Source: Phellopilus nigrolimitatus
Taxonomy: Eukaryota > Basidiomycota > Agaricomycetes > Hymenochaetales > Hymenochaetaceae
Reading direction: 5' to 3'
Assembly: GCA_021029095.1 (NCBI GenBank)
Contig: JAJOHG010000095.1
Location: 42,043 to 106,042, forward strand
Length of the DNA stretch: 64,000 nt
The notes under the pieces are model-generated. The model searched no databases. It had not been told where the DNA came from and saw only the letters and a program-made list of their open reading frames with translations. Of this stretch, positions 1-10,730 are shown one piece after another (position 1 is the first letter of the stretch; every line of letters starts with the position of its first letter). The position numbers were made by a program, and so were the translations under genes.

Positions 1-964
1 GGGCACCGGAACTCTTCCTCGACCGCGCCTCCTTCTGGCAGGGCGCCGGCACGGGCCCCGCGTGGGGCGTCGCGCGCGGGTGGCTGCGGCACACGCCCGA
101 CCACGCGTCCTTTCCGCACACGCAGTCCTTCACGCGCAGCGCGCGCGTCATCGCGCAGCACCCGCTCCGGCCGCTGAAGCCGCCCGGGGGGACGCTGCTC
201 TACGCGCGCTACTGTGCGCCCGTGCGCGCGGTGCTTGGCATGCATGTCTTGGACCCGGGGTGTGGGGAGGACATGGACGCGTTCCACCGCTGGATGAACG
301 ATGAGCGTGTGAACAGCGGGTGGGGCGAGAAGGGCAGCTGGGAGAAGCACGTGGAGTATGTGAGGGGCGTCGTGGACGACCCGCATGTGCTCCCGCTGAT
401 TATGAGCTGGGACGGCGCGCGGATGGGCTACGTTGAGCTCGTGTGGATAAAGGTACGCGTTTGTTTCCCCTTTATAATTAAAAGACTGTTTTGATACTTT
501 GTATTTGAACGGTGCAGGAGAACCATGTCGCGCCGTACGTCCCCGCCGGCGCGCAGGACTATGACCGCGGGCTGCACGTCCTCGTCGGCGAGGACAGGTT
601 CCGCGGGCAAGCGTACTGTACGTCCTCCTCTTATTTCCCCCCTTTCCCGGACTGACTAACGCACGCGAACCCTAATCCCCCACAGCACAAGCATGGTTCC
701 GCTCGATCACGCACTACATCTTCCTCGCGGAAGCGCGTACGGCGCGCGTCGTCGGCGAGCCGAAGCGCGCGAACGCCGCAATAGTCCGCACGTCCGTCGA
801 CGCGGGCATGCACCTCGAGACCGTACGTCCCCCGCTCCCCTTTCGTGTGCAAATTTAAGAGCGCATAATATTGTTTCTTGTAGTCGTTCTACTTCCCGTA
901 CAAGCACTCCGTGATGACGATGAACCTCCGCGAGCGGCTGTTCAAAGAGGACGTGTTCCATTAA
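1..964 (+). CDS. Siderophore-type N-acetyltransferase, copy 1 (5' end outside window)
   Basis: About 255 C-terminal residues are visible, in four exons: <1-452, 518-617, 686-822 and 884-964 (TAA). All junctions are GT-AG and keep frame. The protein contains FHRWMNDERVNSGWGEKG, LPLIMSWDGARMGYVELVW and GLHVLVGEDRFRGQAY, then a conserved C-terminal part ending in LFKEDVFH. This pattern fits the GNAT-fold acyltransferases of hydroxamate siderophore synthesis (IucB/MbtK-like domain; fungal SidF/SidL type). They transfer an acyl group from acyl-CoA to N5-hydroxyornithine or a related hydroxylamine. It is the only one of five copies in the window with no stop or frameshift in its visible part, so it may be functional. 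Family assignment is from recalled motifs; the acyl donor cannot be told. Confidence 0.8.
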
Positions 965-1959
965 GCAGAGCGTGGACTGGCGTCCGTTTGTGCGCGACAG
1001 TAGTCCAATGCGTCATCTTAGACGAAAAAGATGAGCCCAAGGGGGCAGTGGATATGGATAAGCATATGTAGGTGCAACTATCTGCTCTTGCATGAATGAA
1101 GAGAACAAAATTGGAATGAACTCGAAGGCTTGAAGCGTAGAGAGATTGGAAAATGTGAGACTGCAGGTGAAGATTGTGTAAAACTACGTCTAGACCATCT
1201 AGTGTCCAAACAATTTGACAACTGAGAGCAGTAAACGAAGCCTAAACTGAGCAACTTTGATCTGATTCTCACTACCCCCAAAATGTCAATAGATGCCCCG
1301 GCGAGGGAGATAAAGCTACCCCACGTATCCTCCACGACATCGAGATATCGATAAACGTGCGAGCGCTACATACATGCCCGACTGTATGCATGAAGCTATT
1401 GGTTCTCATCTGCTCGACTTCAGCATCCAAGTTTCCGGAACCTTCGCGCCCTGATTTTCGATTCTGAGAGCTAAACTAGACATCATTTAATTCGCCTTCG
1501 CCTGGAAAAGACAGAAAACGAGGTCAGTAATCATTCTGTAATGTTTACAAGACGAAAGGAACGAGAGTATCAGAGGTGCAAAACGTGTTGCTCTGCCAAT
1601 CGTCAGCGTCCTTGGGACTACGACTGGTGCCAGCATGAAATCATCATATAGATGGGGAAAAGACGAGTACTCACCAAATCACCAAACGTCATTCCTTTTC
1701 TGAAAGTTAGACGTCCCTTGTTTTTGAACCGAAATATATTGCCATTAGAATCCTTCGTAATGTTCAACCACCTATTGAAGTCCGAACGATTCTTCATGTA
1801 CTTCAATGATAGCCGAATTCATGCTGTACAGTTTGGCATTCACGGCTCGCCTATATCTTCGTTCCACTCTTCCCGAAATTGAGGATGGTCGGAGATTGAC
1901 GAACGTCTCCCAATGCTCGCGGTACGAGTAGTCTCGCGTCTTGATGTATCCTTGAGCTT
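965..1959. other. Degenerate spacer after acetyltransferase copy 1
   Basis: No convincing gene. Sequence near 1135-1180 matches the stretch 5' of the second basic-protein copy (about 25,835). After that the two duplicates diverge, so roughly 1.2-3.1 kb is extra DNA in this copy. The stretch 1,500-1,700 resembles sequence downstream of the other deaminase remnants, including the shared segment cgtccttgggactacgactg. Confidence 0.5.
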
Positions 1960-2324
1960 GAGGGCGAAACATTTCTCGGGAGTTAGGACCAACGCACACA
2001 TCACAAGGGACAGAAGAGTTCGATTTTAGAAACATGGGGAAGGTTGGCCCCATCTTTCCTGAGAGCGCCAACGCGCCTGGTCATGAGGACCCGAGGCACG
2101 TTCGCCTTCAGACTGCCCACCTGTTCGAGTGTCGCCGTCTCACCGTGCAGGATAGCCGAGTCCTTCTGGATGCGCTGGTTGTGGGAAGCACCAATAACCT
2201 CCAGCTCGCCATCCACATTCGCGATAATCGACAAGCCGATTGGAACGCCGCCTTCATTAGCGCTCTTCTTCGCCTGCTCGACGGCAGCCTTGAGACCTAG
2301 CACATCATCAAACTTCACCACCAT
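1960..2324 (-). pseudogene. Cytosine-deaminase-like remnant, copy A
   Basis: Best-preserved of seven related remnants. From ATG at 2324 it reads MVVKFDDVLGLKAAVEQAKK, then NEGGVPIGLSIIAN, SHNQRIQKDSAILHGETATL and LKANVPR. This matches the layout of yeast cytosine deaminase (FCY1 type), a zinc enzyme converting cytosine to uracil, with the zinc-ligand/proton-shuttle motif HGE. The second zinc motif is present as SVPCDVCVG near 2000, but in another frame. The link between them reads as untranslatable spacer and no proper C-terminus follows. The gene is therefore probably dead. If an intron between the motifs is still spliced, a short protein might be made, but I could not find a convincing acceptor. 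Confidence 0.7.
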
Positions 2325-3052
2325 GATTCAAGCCGGAGAGCGGTCGTGACGGTCGTGGTTTATGGTACAATCGGGCGACGTCCGTCAGTGGTCCTTACCG
2401 TATGGGTAGTCCTGCGTTCAGTTTACAAGTCACAGAGGCCATAGATTCGTGGAAGAAAACATTGGTGAATGTCATACATTCAGCAAGAAGAAAGACGAAC
2501 GGAGAATACTGTGGTAATTAAAAAAAAAAAAGAGAGAAGAAAATAGAATAGAGTCGTTAAACCAAAGATTCCATTCGTGCGAAAATACGTGCACATTACG
2601 TAAGTACTCAAACGTCAACTTGACGGTACATAGTTCCAAGTTCGATGACATTCATTCACGAAAGCCTCGCCTTCTCCACTCCGTTACAGAGCACTGTGAA
2701 TGTACGGTATAGCCATTTATCATAAGACAGCTATTTTACACGTATTTTAGTGTGTATATAATGAGCTACTCCCGGCAAGAGCACGCTTCGTGTTTTCTCA
2801 AAACGAAACTCATATACTTTGAACATCGTCCTTGTTCTCCTGAAAAGACGTAATTAGTAGAATGAACATGACACGTGACTCAGCCACAGTGGCTCAGAGT
2901 ATGTAAATTGCAGGCTGAAAACAAATCAACTTCTTGACCAACTACTACAACCATCTCCGAACCATCCACTCCACTTACGCTCGAATCTCAACTTAGGCTC
3001 AGGTCCACATTCATAACCTAATCCGCCAAAAACCACAGCACATTAGGAAGAT
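2325..3052. other. Intergenic, no gene seen
   Basis: AT-rich stretch with a poly-A run at 2519-2530. I see no ORF with recognisable coding character and no RNA gene. It lies between the deaminase remnant (minus) and the basic-protein gene (plus), so it may hold divergent promoters; this is inferred from position only. Confidence 0.4.
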
Positions 3053-4342
3053 ATGAACGGCATTCCAGGGGGCATTTTCGCCAAAAGGTCGCGTCGCCAG
3101 ATGAAGGGGACTCAAACCAGAAGCAGGATCGTTCTTGGTCGTTCCACAAGCTGTAGCGTTGCGAGCATTGCTCAAGACAATACTGCGTATGACCGCGCTT
3201 TGTCGAGTAAAATCAGGGTATATCGCCAACGTGCTCGGGCCGACAAGCCCGCAAAGCACAAATCTACTGTCTTCAAAGACGCCGACGTCGACGACGACAT
3301 CGATGGAATGAATGCCGGACATTATGGGGCTGAAGATGGCTTCGACTTCAGGGACTTTAAACGTATCGTGGTAGCTGAGATGCCCGTCGCTAGCGAGCGA
3401 TTCCGCAAGGCCATGGACGCTCAGAGGACCAACAGACTCTCCGCCACAAACAACAGAACCTCCGCTGCTGCTACCAACGCACATTCGAACGACGGTGTCT
3501 ATGTAGCTGAGGCGGGGGGCGCCGTCACCGACCGCATCACTGCGCAAGACAGCATCCCGGAGGACAACGGTGCCTCCTCCACAAGAAACAACACAAAATG
3601 CCGCGCCGAGTTGGCAGGTGATTCAGCTGGCGGGGACGGTCAGCCAATCGAAGAAGCCACAGTCTTTAGGGACTCTGTAAGCCAAGACCTTAGAAAAAGT
3701 AAGCAGAAACATCTTCGTTTTCTGCCCAACTGCTTGCTGATGAGCAATGTCTGCGATCCCTCAGATTCGCCTTCCAACGCAGATGAAAAAGTCCCTCGAA
3801 CAAAGGGAGTTAATACCAAGAGGGCGAAGGTGGGTCTAGCCACTCGCGTGGCCAGGAACGAGCCTCAAGCCGCCCAGCCCATCGACAACACGACGGAAGA
3901 CACTAGTCCGCGAACGCGGGCCAGAACGAAAGCCACACAACCCGACAATCCAACCGTCGGCGCAACCGCCACCGTTTTAACCGACGCGCCCGCCGCTTCC
4001 ACTGCGCCTGCCAACCCCACTAGCGCACGCGTTCGGAAGCCAGTGCGCAAGACGCGCCAAAAGACAGTGCAAGCACCAGTCGCGCCTCCTCCAGTGACAG
4101 CGCCGCCTGCAGAGCCGGCCGATCCGTCCAAAACGCGGACACTTCGAAGCAAGAGGACGTGTGCTCTTGAGGTGCCCAAACCAAAGCCCCGTACCCGCCG
4201 CATGGCGCAGCAGACTGGCGCTCTGTCGTCTGAAGAGGCGGGCAAACTAAAGAGAAAACCAACAGCAGGACAGAAAAGGCGCCGCGATGATGACGACGCA
4301 GAGACACCTGCTCCGACGAAACGGCGCAAGCCCGCGCACTAG
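3053..4342 (+). CDS. Uncharacterised basic, disordered protein (429 aa), copy 1
   Basis: Single open frame of 429 residues; I recognise no domain. The first half has an acidic stretch (DADVDDDIDGMNAGHYGAED, residues about 76-95). The second half is rich in Ala/Pro/Thr/Arg/Lys with repeated KTR/RTR motifs and ends in clusters such as KRRRDDDD and TKRRKP that look like nuclear localisation signals. No membrane segment is seen. Compared with the copy at 25.8-27.5 kb it has lost roughly 100 codons of Ala/Pro/Lys repeats without breaking frame. Its N-terminus (MNGIPGG...) replaces the different start of the other copy, so this N-terminus may derive from inserted DNA. A chromatin or DNA-binding role would be a guess. 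Expression is unproven. Confidence 0.5.
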   Translation: MNGIPGGIFAKRSRRQMKGTQTRSRIVLGRSTSCSVASIAQDNTAYDRALSSKIRVYRQRARADKPAKHKSTVFKDADVDDDIDGMNAGHYGAEDGFDFRDFKRIVVAEMPVASERFRKAMDAQRTNRLSATNNRTSAAATNAHSNDGVYVAEAGGAVTDRITAQDSIPEDNGASSTRNNTKCRAELAGDSAGGDGQPIEEATVFRDSVSQDLRKSKQKHLRFLPNCLLMSNVCDPSDSPSNADEKVPRTKGVNTKRAKVGLATRVARNEPQAAQPIDNTTEDTSPRTRARTKATQPDNPTVGATATVLTDAPAASTAPANPTSARVRKPVRKTRQKTVQAPVAPPPVTAPPAEPADPSKTRTLRSKRTCALEVPKPKPRTRRMAQQTGALSSEEAGKLKRKPTAGQKRRRDDDDAETPAPTKRRKPAH

Positions 4343-5395
4343 TTCGAGTCCGCATCCGTGGTACCGACACCGACACCTGCGCAGGAGAACACTCCAACAT
4401 GACAACAGAGCTGCTCGCGCTGCTCAACGCCGTCGATGCCGCCCCACCCGTGCCCAGGCAGGCATGAAACAACGCGGGTTGATGGGGTAGTATTAACGCG
4501 GGACCGATGAGGGCAAGCGTCGACGCACTCTTCAGGTTTCTGATTCGAAATTTTATCTTTTTATCTTTTCTTTCTTTCATACTGCTTTCTCAAAGGAATC
4601 ATACCTTTGCATTTGCTTTCGTACACGCCTTCGAGGTGCCCCGGCATCATTTCCAGATGTTCCTACCTATTCATTTTTTTCTGTATACCATACCTTTCAC
4701 TAGATAGCGGGATGGATTAGTTTATTTTATTATTATTTTTGTTCAATGTTTGTCTGCATACCTGTTTAAAATATATAATATCGTGTTGCTCGTCGCTCGC
4801 AGTCCGCGTGCCGAGGGCGTTTCTCCGCGGATAGGTTTGAACCATGGCAGCTGCGCAGCGCGTTGAAGAGGAGAGTTAAACACAAAATGAGATACGGAAG
4901 AGTTCCTTCGCATTTCTCGCTCTCACATACCACGGCCTCTCGCCAGCTGACATGCCCCACCCATCTCTACGACAGTATTTAACTCACATGCATGCCTCTA
5001 TCTCTTCACCGCCCTCAACCGCAACTTGGTTTCTCGTCCGATCGGCAACTTCGAGTCCTTGTCGCTTGCCACCTCGCATGTGCCGCCGTAATGGATCGTC
5101 TGCGCCTCGCAAACGTGCTGAACGTCCTTTAAATATAGCATCGAGGAGAGGGATGACTGGCTGGTGCAAACAGTCGGTCGAGCGGTTGCCGTCGCGGCAA
5201 ACTCAAAGCACGGTACTCCGTGTGCAAGACCACCATAGGCTGGAAGCGATACCCGAACGGAGAAGATGGAGCATGCGTGCTCGTATCCCCTCGACCTCAG
5301 TGCGGTCTCTCCGCGCCAAATGTACTGAGGCAGTGAGGTCTGCACGAGAATTACGCGGCATAGACTCAGCAAGTGAAGAAAAATCGGACGGTTCG
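4343..5395. repeat. Duplicated spacer (pairs with about 27,520-28,760)
   Basis: Non-coding sequence with a near-copy in the second half of the duplication. Shared landmarks include a T-rich run at 4550-4700 against 27,710-27,870, and the segment around 5,150-5,390 against 28,520-28,760. Short ORFs occur, but their reading frames are not conserved between the copies, so I call no gene. Confidence 0.6.
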
Positions 5396-5655
5396 ACCTT
5401 AGAAACATGGTGCAGGTTGGCACTGTCTTTCCTGGAAAGCGTGAACGTGCCTAGTTGTGGAAATCCGAGGCACGTTCGCCTTCAGACTGTCCGCCTTTTC
5501 GAGCATCGCCGTCTCACCATAGTGCTTCTGGATGCGCTGGTTGTGCGAGGCGCTCATAACTCTCAGCTCGTCACCTACCCGAGCCAAAAGTTGGGACTTG
5601 GCCTTTGCTAGCACTCTTCTTTGCCTGCCTGATGAAAGCCTTGAGGCCTAGCGCT
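5396..5655 (-). pseudogene. Cytosine-deaminase-like remnant, copy B
   Basis: Reads on the minus strand as QAKKSAS.., ELRVMSASHNQRIQKHYGET and LEKADSLKANVPR. The active-site segment SAILHGE is reduced to a short deletion leaving YGE, so the zinc-binding His is lost. There is no downstream PCxxC part. It lies 5' of TPR-CHAT gene 1 and corresponds to copy E near 28.8-29.0 kb. Confidence 0.6.
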
Positions 5656-6580
5656 TCATCAACTTCTAGTGGTAGTCGAGTGGTATGGTACAATCGGCCA
5701 ATGGCCGTCGATACATGCTGGTCGTGTTCATTATACAAAATAAAGTAGCCATAGCTTCAAGTAGGAGAATGGAGTAACTGCGGTAGACAGTCCTGGTTGC
5801 GCGTGCACAGACCGATGGCGTGCTGTAGAAGTGCAAATAGCTGAGAGCATTTTTCCCTTTGCTTGCGTTGAAAATGTGGGCTTTTGGGAGAGGCGACAGC
5901 CATGTATTTGTGTATGCCGCAGGCGCGCTCAGCGCGCGACAGCACTTGGACTGTTTTCTGCGTTGCTCTTCTCGCCCTCCGCATTTGGGTCAGGTCATGT
6001 GTCAGTATGTTGGAATTTGTGCGAACCCTCAAAAACTGTTTCGGGGTAACGGACAAATCGGGTAGATTAGTAAGCGACTAGCATATAGGCCGACTGTCTG
6101 TAACTTGCTATCTATCGCGTTTGCCCACGGCCCACCACCGCCAACGGGACAAACGGAACCCTCTGTGTGCGACTGCTGGCGACCTCGCCCCTCGTATTTC
6201 AACACAGTAGGCATGCTTTGCACAGAGCCAGTAGGCGCTCGGCACAACCCACTTCTTCCTTGAGTATTTCTTTTATTTGAGTAATAAGTTCTCCTCAAAC
6301 CGTCGTTTACTGTAAGATGATGTCAACAGCAAAATTCAGTGGCCTTAGGTACAGAATGATGAAAAAATAAATAATAAGAGCAATGAATATTATAGTAACT
6401 GATCGAATCTCGGCGCATTCTGAGTTGCAGATGAGTAATATATATGTCGAAAACTGCACAGAGAACTAGAGTACTGCAGACATGACGAGGAGACAAGACA
6501 AATACGTGCGGCTGTATGGAAAACGCGTCAGAAATATACATGATTGAGAAACGTCGCAAACTCAACTGTTCTCTTGTTCA
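5656..6580. other. Spacer 3' of TPR-CHAT gene 1
   Basis: No gene seen. The last about 270 bp (6,310-6,580) are shared with the 3' flanks of TPR-CHAT genes 2 (29,690-29,948) and 3 (38,110-38,356). They include the landmark cagagaactagagtac and probably form a common 3'UTR/terminator region. A second shared block at about 6,200-6,245 pairs with about 29,630-29,670. Confidence 0.55.
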
Positions 6581-9500
6581 TCATGCTCCGATATGAATCA
6601 AATTAACCCATCTCTCGACCGTAATACCCCGCTTCTTTCGCAAGCCCTGGATCGTTTCACGAAGAGCCCTCGCAGACCGCTTGAATCCCAACTCAGGTGA
6701 ATCCTCCTCCGCAAACATACGCTTATAAAATCCCTTGGCGATGAAAGGCCCATCGTCATCAGCCATCGCCCACATTGTACCGATTACACTTCGAAAGCCG
6801 CAAAACTGCATGGCAGCAGCGAGATGAAGCACTTCCTCGCGTGCCCCGTCAACAATCTGTCCCGCACTGTGACAGGCGGATAGAAATGCGAATTCAGCAT
6901 TCGGTAGATTGGATTGAATGATGTCGAGCAAAGTGAGACGATCTTCGCCGAAAAGCTTGAACGCGTGCAGGAAGGGTTCTTTGGAATTTAATTTACCATG
7001 GCAGGCAAAATGTACCCAGTCATGGTCACGAATATTGTCGATAACCACTTTGCGCGTAGCTTGCTCGCGAACAAGACATTTGACAAAATCTCTCTTCCTC
7101 CGTATGGCACGAACCTCATTTTCTACTTCGAGGAGAAGTTTATCAGGCAGAGCAACAACGAGGAGTCGTGGCCGTCCAATGTCGGGTCTCCTAATCCCAG
7201 GCTTGGACTTCCGAGCATTGATCAAGGCTGTGAGCGTCGGGGTGTACGAAGAGATGTAATCATCTGAGAGATACTGATTTCTGTCATTCTCAACGCGAAT
7301 TGGCCCTGCCGCATGAAAAGGTAGAGCAGATAAGAGAGACGTGGGGCACCACCAGATACGAGTCTGTTTCTCGATTCCCAGCTCGCCCAGCTTCTCGACC
7401 ACCCGGGAAACCACCCGGTTCCACAACGACTCCAACACACTCTCAATACCCGCATCACATTTATCCGGCTCCGTCATTTGGAGTGCAGTCTTAAGGTCTT
7501 TCACAAGCGAGGGGCCGTTGTGGTCGAAATCAGAATCCAGTTGGATATTGACAGGCGGGCGATCATGAAGAACAATAAGAGCATCGGAACGATATTTGCT
7601 GTGGCTGACGATGATGACGGGACCCTCGACAGCAGCCTCTCGAAGAACGCTAAACCGTCGGGCTCGTAGAAAGTCTTCAAATCCTGATGTCGCACGAATC
7701 TCTGTGACGACGTCCTCCAATTGGGATGCAAGACGCCGCTTTCGAGAATACATTTCATCCACGAGTTTCTGCGATGCACCCGTCGCGATATCCTGTGCGA
7801 CCAAAGTATTTGACTTCGACTCGGATGAAGTGGTGAGTGATTCCAGTTCACGGCTGGTATTTAGGAACCTGTCTGCCAAGCCTTCGTCGACTTTTGCAAG
7901 CTGATCCATCGGTGTCCTGAGGCCGCGTAACTGCGACCAGATAAGTGCTCTTCCTTGTTCGAGCATCTCGACAGCCTGAGCCACTTCACCGACCTGTATA
8001 GCATATGAGGCCGCATCCGAAGCGAGTGTTGGATATCCGTTTTTACCGAGAAGAATCTTATGCTGCATATGCACGGTAGGAGTGATGACGAGGAATTTCT
8101 CGAGGAGCGACAGAGCGACACGGTAAGCTTTTAGAGTGGAATCATGACGCTGTGATCGTGCTAAAGTCACCCAAGCCACTGCTACTAAAAGCCGCGTTAG
8201 CGTATTGGAGAAGACATGATCAGCGCCTTCTTCAAGATAACGAAGAGACTCCTCAAGATCATCTATCCGACCTGTCTGCTCAAAATGAGTGTGCATGGCT
8301 CCTGCAATATTATTTAGCGATGAGGAGCGATCAGGGTGTCCAGGAGGACGCAGTTCTAGTGCGTCGCGATGGAGGACAATGGCCTCCTCGAGATCCTCCA
8401 TCCGACCGGTCTGCTCGAAGCGAGTCTGCACGGCATTTGCGAGGTTTTTGATCGATGTGGAGCGAAGTGGGTGTCCAGGAGGACGCAGTTCTAGCGCCTC
8501 GCAATGGAGGACAATGGCCTCATTAAGATCCTCCGCCCGACCGCTTATCTCAAACCGATTCCGCACGGCTATTGCAAGATTATTTAACGATGAGGAGCGA
8601 TCAGGGTGTCCAGGAGGACGCAGTTCTAGCGCGTCGCGATGGAGGACAATGGACTCCTCGAGATCCTCCATCCGACCGGTTTGCTCGAAACGAATCTGCA
8701 CGGCACCCGCGAGGTTGTTCATTGATGAGGAGCGACCAGTGTGTCCAGGAGGACGCAGTTCTAGTGCGTCGCGATGGAGGACAATGGCCTCCTCGATATC
8801 CTCCATCCGACCGGTCTGCTCGAAGCGAGTCCAAACGGCATTCGCGAGGTTGTTGAACGATGAGGAGCGATCAGGGTGTCCAGGAGGACGCAGTTCTAGC
8901 GCGTCGCGATGGAGGACAATGGCCTCCTCGAGATCCCCCATCCGACCGCTTTTCTCAAATCGAGTTTGCACAGCTACTGCAAGATTATTTAGCGACGAGG
9001 AGCGATCAGTGTGTCCAGGAGGACACAGTTCCAGGGCGTTGCGATGGAGGACAATTGCCTCCTCGAGATCCTCCATCCGACCGGTCTGCTCGAAGCGAGT
9101 CCGCACGGCACCTGCGAGGTTGTTGAACGATGTGGAGCGAAGTGGGTGTCCAGGAGGATGCAGTTCTAGTGCGTTGTGAAGGAGGACAATGGCCTCCACG
9201 AGATCCTCCGTCCGACCGGTCTGCTCGAAGCGAGTCTGCACGGCACCTGCGAGGTTGTTGAACGATGTGGAGCGAAGTGGGTGTCCATGAGGATGCAGTT
9301 CTAACGCGTCGCGATGGAGGGCAATGGACTCCTCGAGATCCTCCATCCGACCGGTCTGCTCGAACCACGTCTTCACGGCATTTGCGAGCTTGTTTAACGA
9401 TAAGGAGCGAAGAGGGTGGCCAGGAGGACGCAGATCTAGCGCACCGCGATAGAGCAAAATAGACACCTCGAGATCATCCATACGACCGGCCTTCTCAAAC

Positions 9501-9595
9501 CGAGTGAACAGAGAATTTGCAAGGAAGTCCAGCCCGGAACGAGAAGGATCTCCTGGCGGAAGACGATTTAGCATTCTACGTCTAACGGCATCCAT
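6581..9595 (-). CDS. TPR-CHAT protein 1 (1004 aa)
   Basis: One uninterrupted coding exon. Residues 37-441 are nine tandem 45-residue TPR-like units of the type GRMEDLEEAIVLHRDALEL, followed by a tenth partial unit and a conserved linker (GYPTLASDAASYA; VEMLEQGRALIWSQLRGL). The last about 300 residues form a CHAT domain, a caspase/separase-like cysteine protease fold. The expected catalytic His is in HFACHG (about H866) and Cys in FLSACHSAG (about C908), 42 residues apart. TPRs probably bind a partner or hold the protease inactive; the substrate is unknown. The start at 9595 precedes LPPGDPSRSG, shared with copy 2. A GT-AG intron at 9675-9614 in the leader is shared by all three copies. Cytosolic location is inferred from the absence of a signal or membrane segment. 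Not a recognised named gene. Confidence 0.9.
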   Translation of the reverse strand: MDAVRRRMLNRLPPGDPSRSGLDFLANSLFTRFEKAGRMDDLEVSILLYRGALDLRPPGHPLRSLSLNKLANAVKTWFEQTGRMEDLEESIALHRDALELHPHGHPLRSTSFNNLAGAVQTRFEQTGRTEDLVEAIVLLHNALELHPPGHPLRSTSFNNLAGAVRTRFEQTGRMEDLEEAIVLHRNALELCPPGHTDRSSSLNNLAVAVQTRFEKSGRMGDLEEAIVLHRDALELRPPGHPDRSSSFNNLANAVWTRFEQTGRMEDIEEAIVLHRDALELRPPGHTGRSSSMNNLAGAVQIRFEQTGRMEDLEESIVLHRDALELRPPGHPDRSSSLNNLAIAVRNRFEISGRAEDLNEAIVLHCEALELRPPGHPLRSTSIKNLANAVQTRFEQTGRMEDLEEAIVLHRDALELRPPGHPDRSSSLNNIAGAMHTHFEQTGRIDDLEESLRYLEEGADHVFSNTLTRLLVAVAWVTLARSQRHDSTLKAYRVALSLLEKFLVITPTVHMQHKILLGKNGYPTLASDAASYAIQVGEVAQAVEMLEQGRALIWSQLRGLRTPMDQLAKVDEGLADRFLNTSRELESLTTSSESKSNTLVAQDIATGASQKLVDEMYSRKRRLASQLEDVVTEIRATSGFEDFLRARRFSVLREAAVEGPVIIVSHSKYRSDALIVLHDRPPVNIQLDSDFDHNGPSLVKDLKTALQMTEPDKCDAGIESVLESLWNRVVSRVVEKLGELGIEKQTRIWWCPTSLLSALPFHAAGPIRVENDRNQYLSDDYISSYTPTLTALINARKSKPGIRRPDIGRPRLLVVALPDKLLLEVENEVRAIRRKRDFVKCLVREQATRKVVIDNIRDHDWVHFACHGKLNSKEPFLHAFKLFGEDRLTLLDIIQSNLPNAEFAFLSACHSAGQIVDGAREEVLHLAAAMQFCGFRSVIGTMWAMADDDGPFIAKGFYKRMFAEEDSPELGFKRSARALRETIQGLRKKRGITVERWVNLIHIGA
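8273..9487 (-). repeat. 135-bp tandem repeat array in TPR-CHAT 1
   Basis: Nine 135-bp (45-codon) direct repeats encoding the TPR units. Because the period is a multiple of three, long antisense ORFs appear on the plus strand; these are artefacts. Confidence 0.9.
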
Positions 9596-10730
9596 CCGTA
9601 CGAGTCACGGCAACTGCGAGGATGAACACGAATGTTGATCGATCATGGTACTCAATATCCTGGAAATATACTCACGCCGGGTTTGAAGGATATAGTTGCC
9701 TATACTGAAAATTTCCGCGCTCTGTACAGTAAGACACAGGAAGGATTAGTGCAATTCATCGGCGAGTAAGGGCGATCCTACCTCTGTCTGTTTTGCTACG
9801 ACAGTCTCAAGTAAAATGTTACGCGAGGCTGCAAGTGTGTCCGTAGGCTATGAGCATCAGAGGAAGTATTCAGCGCAGTTCAAGGTGCTATTGACGATGC
9901 TAGATATCGCTCACCTTGTACTTTCCTACGTTGTTTTTTATCGAATTTTGTCGAATTTTAGATAGTTCTCGAATTGCGGAGACCACTTGACATCGACAGG
10001 AGGAAAGGGTCGAGCGTGAGCGTGAAAGCAGCGCTCTCATGGTGTCCCCGGATTTATAGCGTGTTGACTTCAACTTCCGCAAACTTCGAACCATTTGAAA
10101 AGCGAGGCCGAATGTTGCCGAAATCTAAAACCCAGATACATGTCCATATATCAAACAACGAGGCTTTACTGTCCTCAGCCTTTATTGCGAAGGTGGGCAG
10201 CACGTTGTAAACAAGCACGTACCTGGCTTTACTTGTATCATCTGCCCATTCTCGTCGCGCGGTCGTTGTTTCCTCTGCCGCCCTCCCCGATGGGCAACAC
10301 CTGGCAAATAAAGAGACAAGATTAGTAATCCTTCGGCGACGTTTAATCAAAGGCCTTGAGAATGGTTCAAGCCTGTCTTACACCGCCGATAGTTAACGTC
10401 CTTGGGACTACGACTGGTGCCAACACGAAATCATCACGAGGAAAAAAGAACAAGAACTTACCGCCTCACCAAGGACGCATCCTTGTTGTGTTTGCCGGAA
10501 GCGCAGTGTATTTGATATGGCCATTCGAGACTCTGGAGTATCACATCTCAGAGAAGCCGTACGCTTCTTCGTGCAATGCAGTCCGTGTATCGATTCATGC
10601 TGTATGTGCATCTCAACCTTTTACGGCTCACCGGTATCTTCATTCTACCCCTTTCTAAAGTAACCAGAATCATCGTATCGAACTCAAACAACAAAATTAG
10701 AGATGACTTGCTTTCAATGCTCACTAATGA
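9596..10730. repeat. Duplicated block 5' of TPR-CHAT 1 (pairs with 33,548-34,690)
   Basis: From 9606 the sequence is almost identical over about 1.1 kb to that starting at 33,548 (offset 23,942). It includes the likely 5' leader intron (9675-9614, GTGAGT...CGCAG, minus strand) and the TPR-CHAT promoter region. A part (about 9,960-10,230) also recurs at 20,950-21,200 and 42,160-42,380. No gene is supported inside. Confidence 0.75.

Noticed and set aside
3011..3547. 178-codon minus-strand ORF
   Set aside because: Antisense of the 429-aa gene; no motif and not conserved in the 25.8-27.5 kb copy.
8289..9179. 296-codon plus-strand ORF rich in SRSSIRPVCSKR repeats (and a 299-codon one at 31,888-32,787)
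   Set aside because: Antisense shadow of the 135-bp TPR repeats; the period is divisible by three, so open antisense frames arise automatically. It has no domain.
8273..9487. Regular direct repeats, considered as a CRISPR or satellite
   Set aside because: 135-bp units encode a continuous protein frame with TPR spacing and have no unique spacers.
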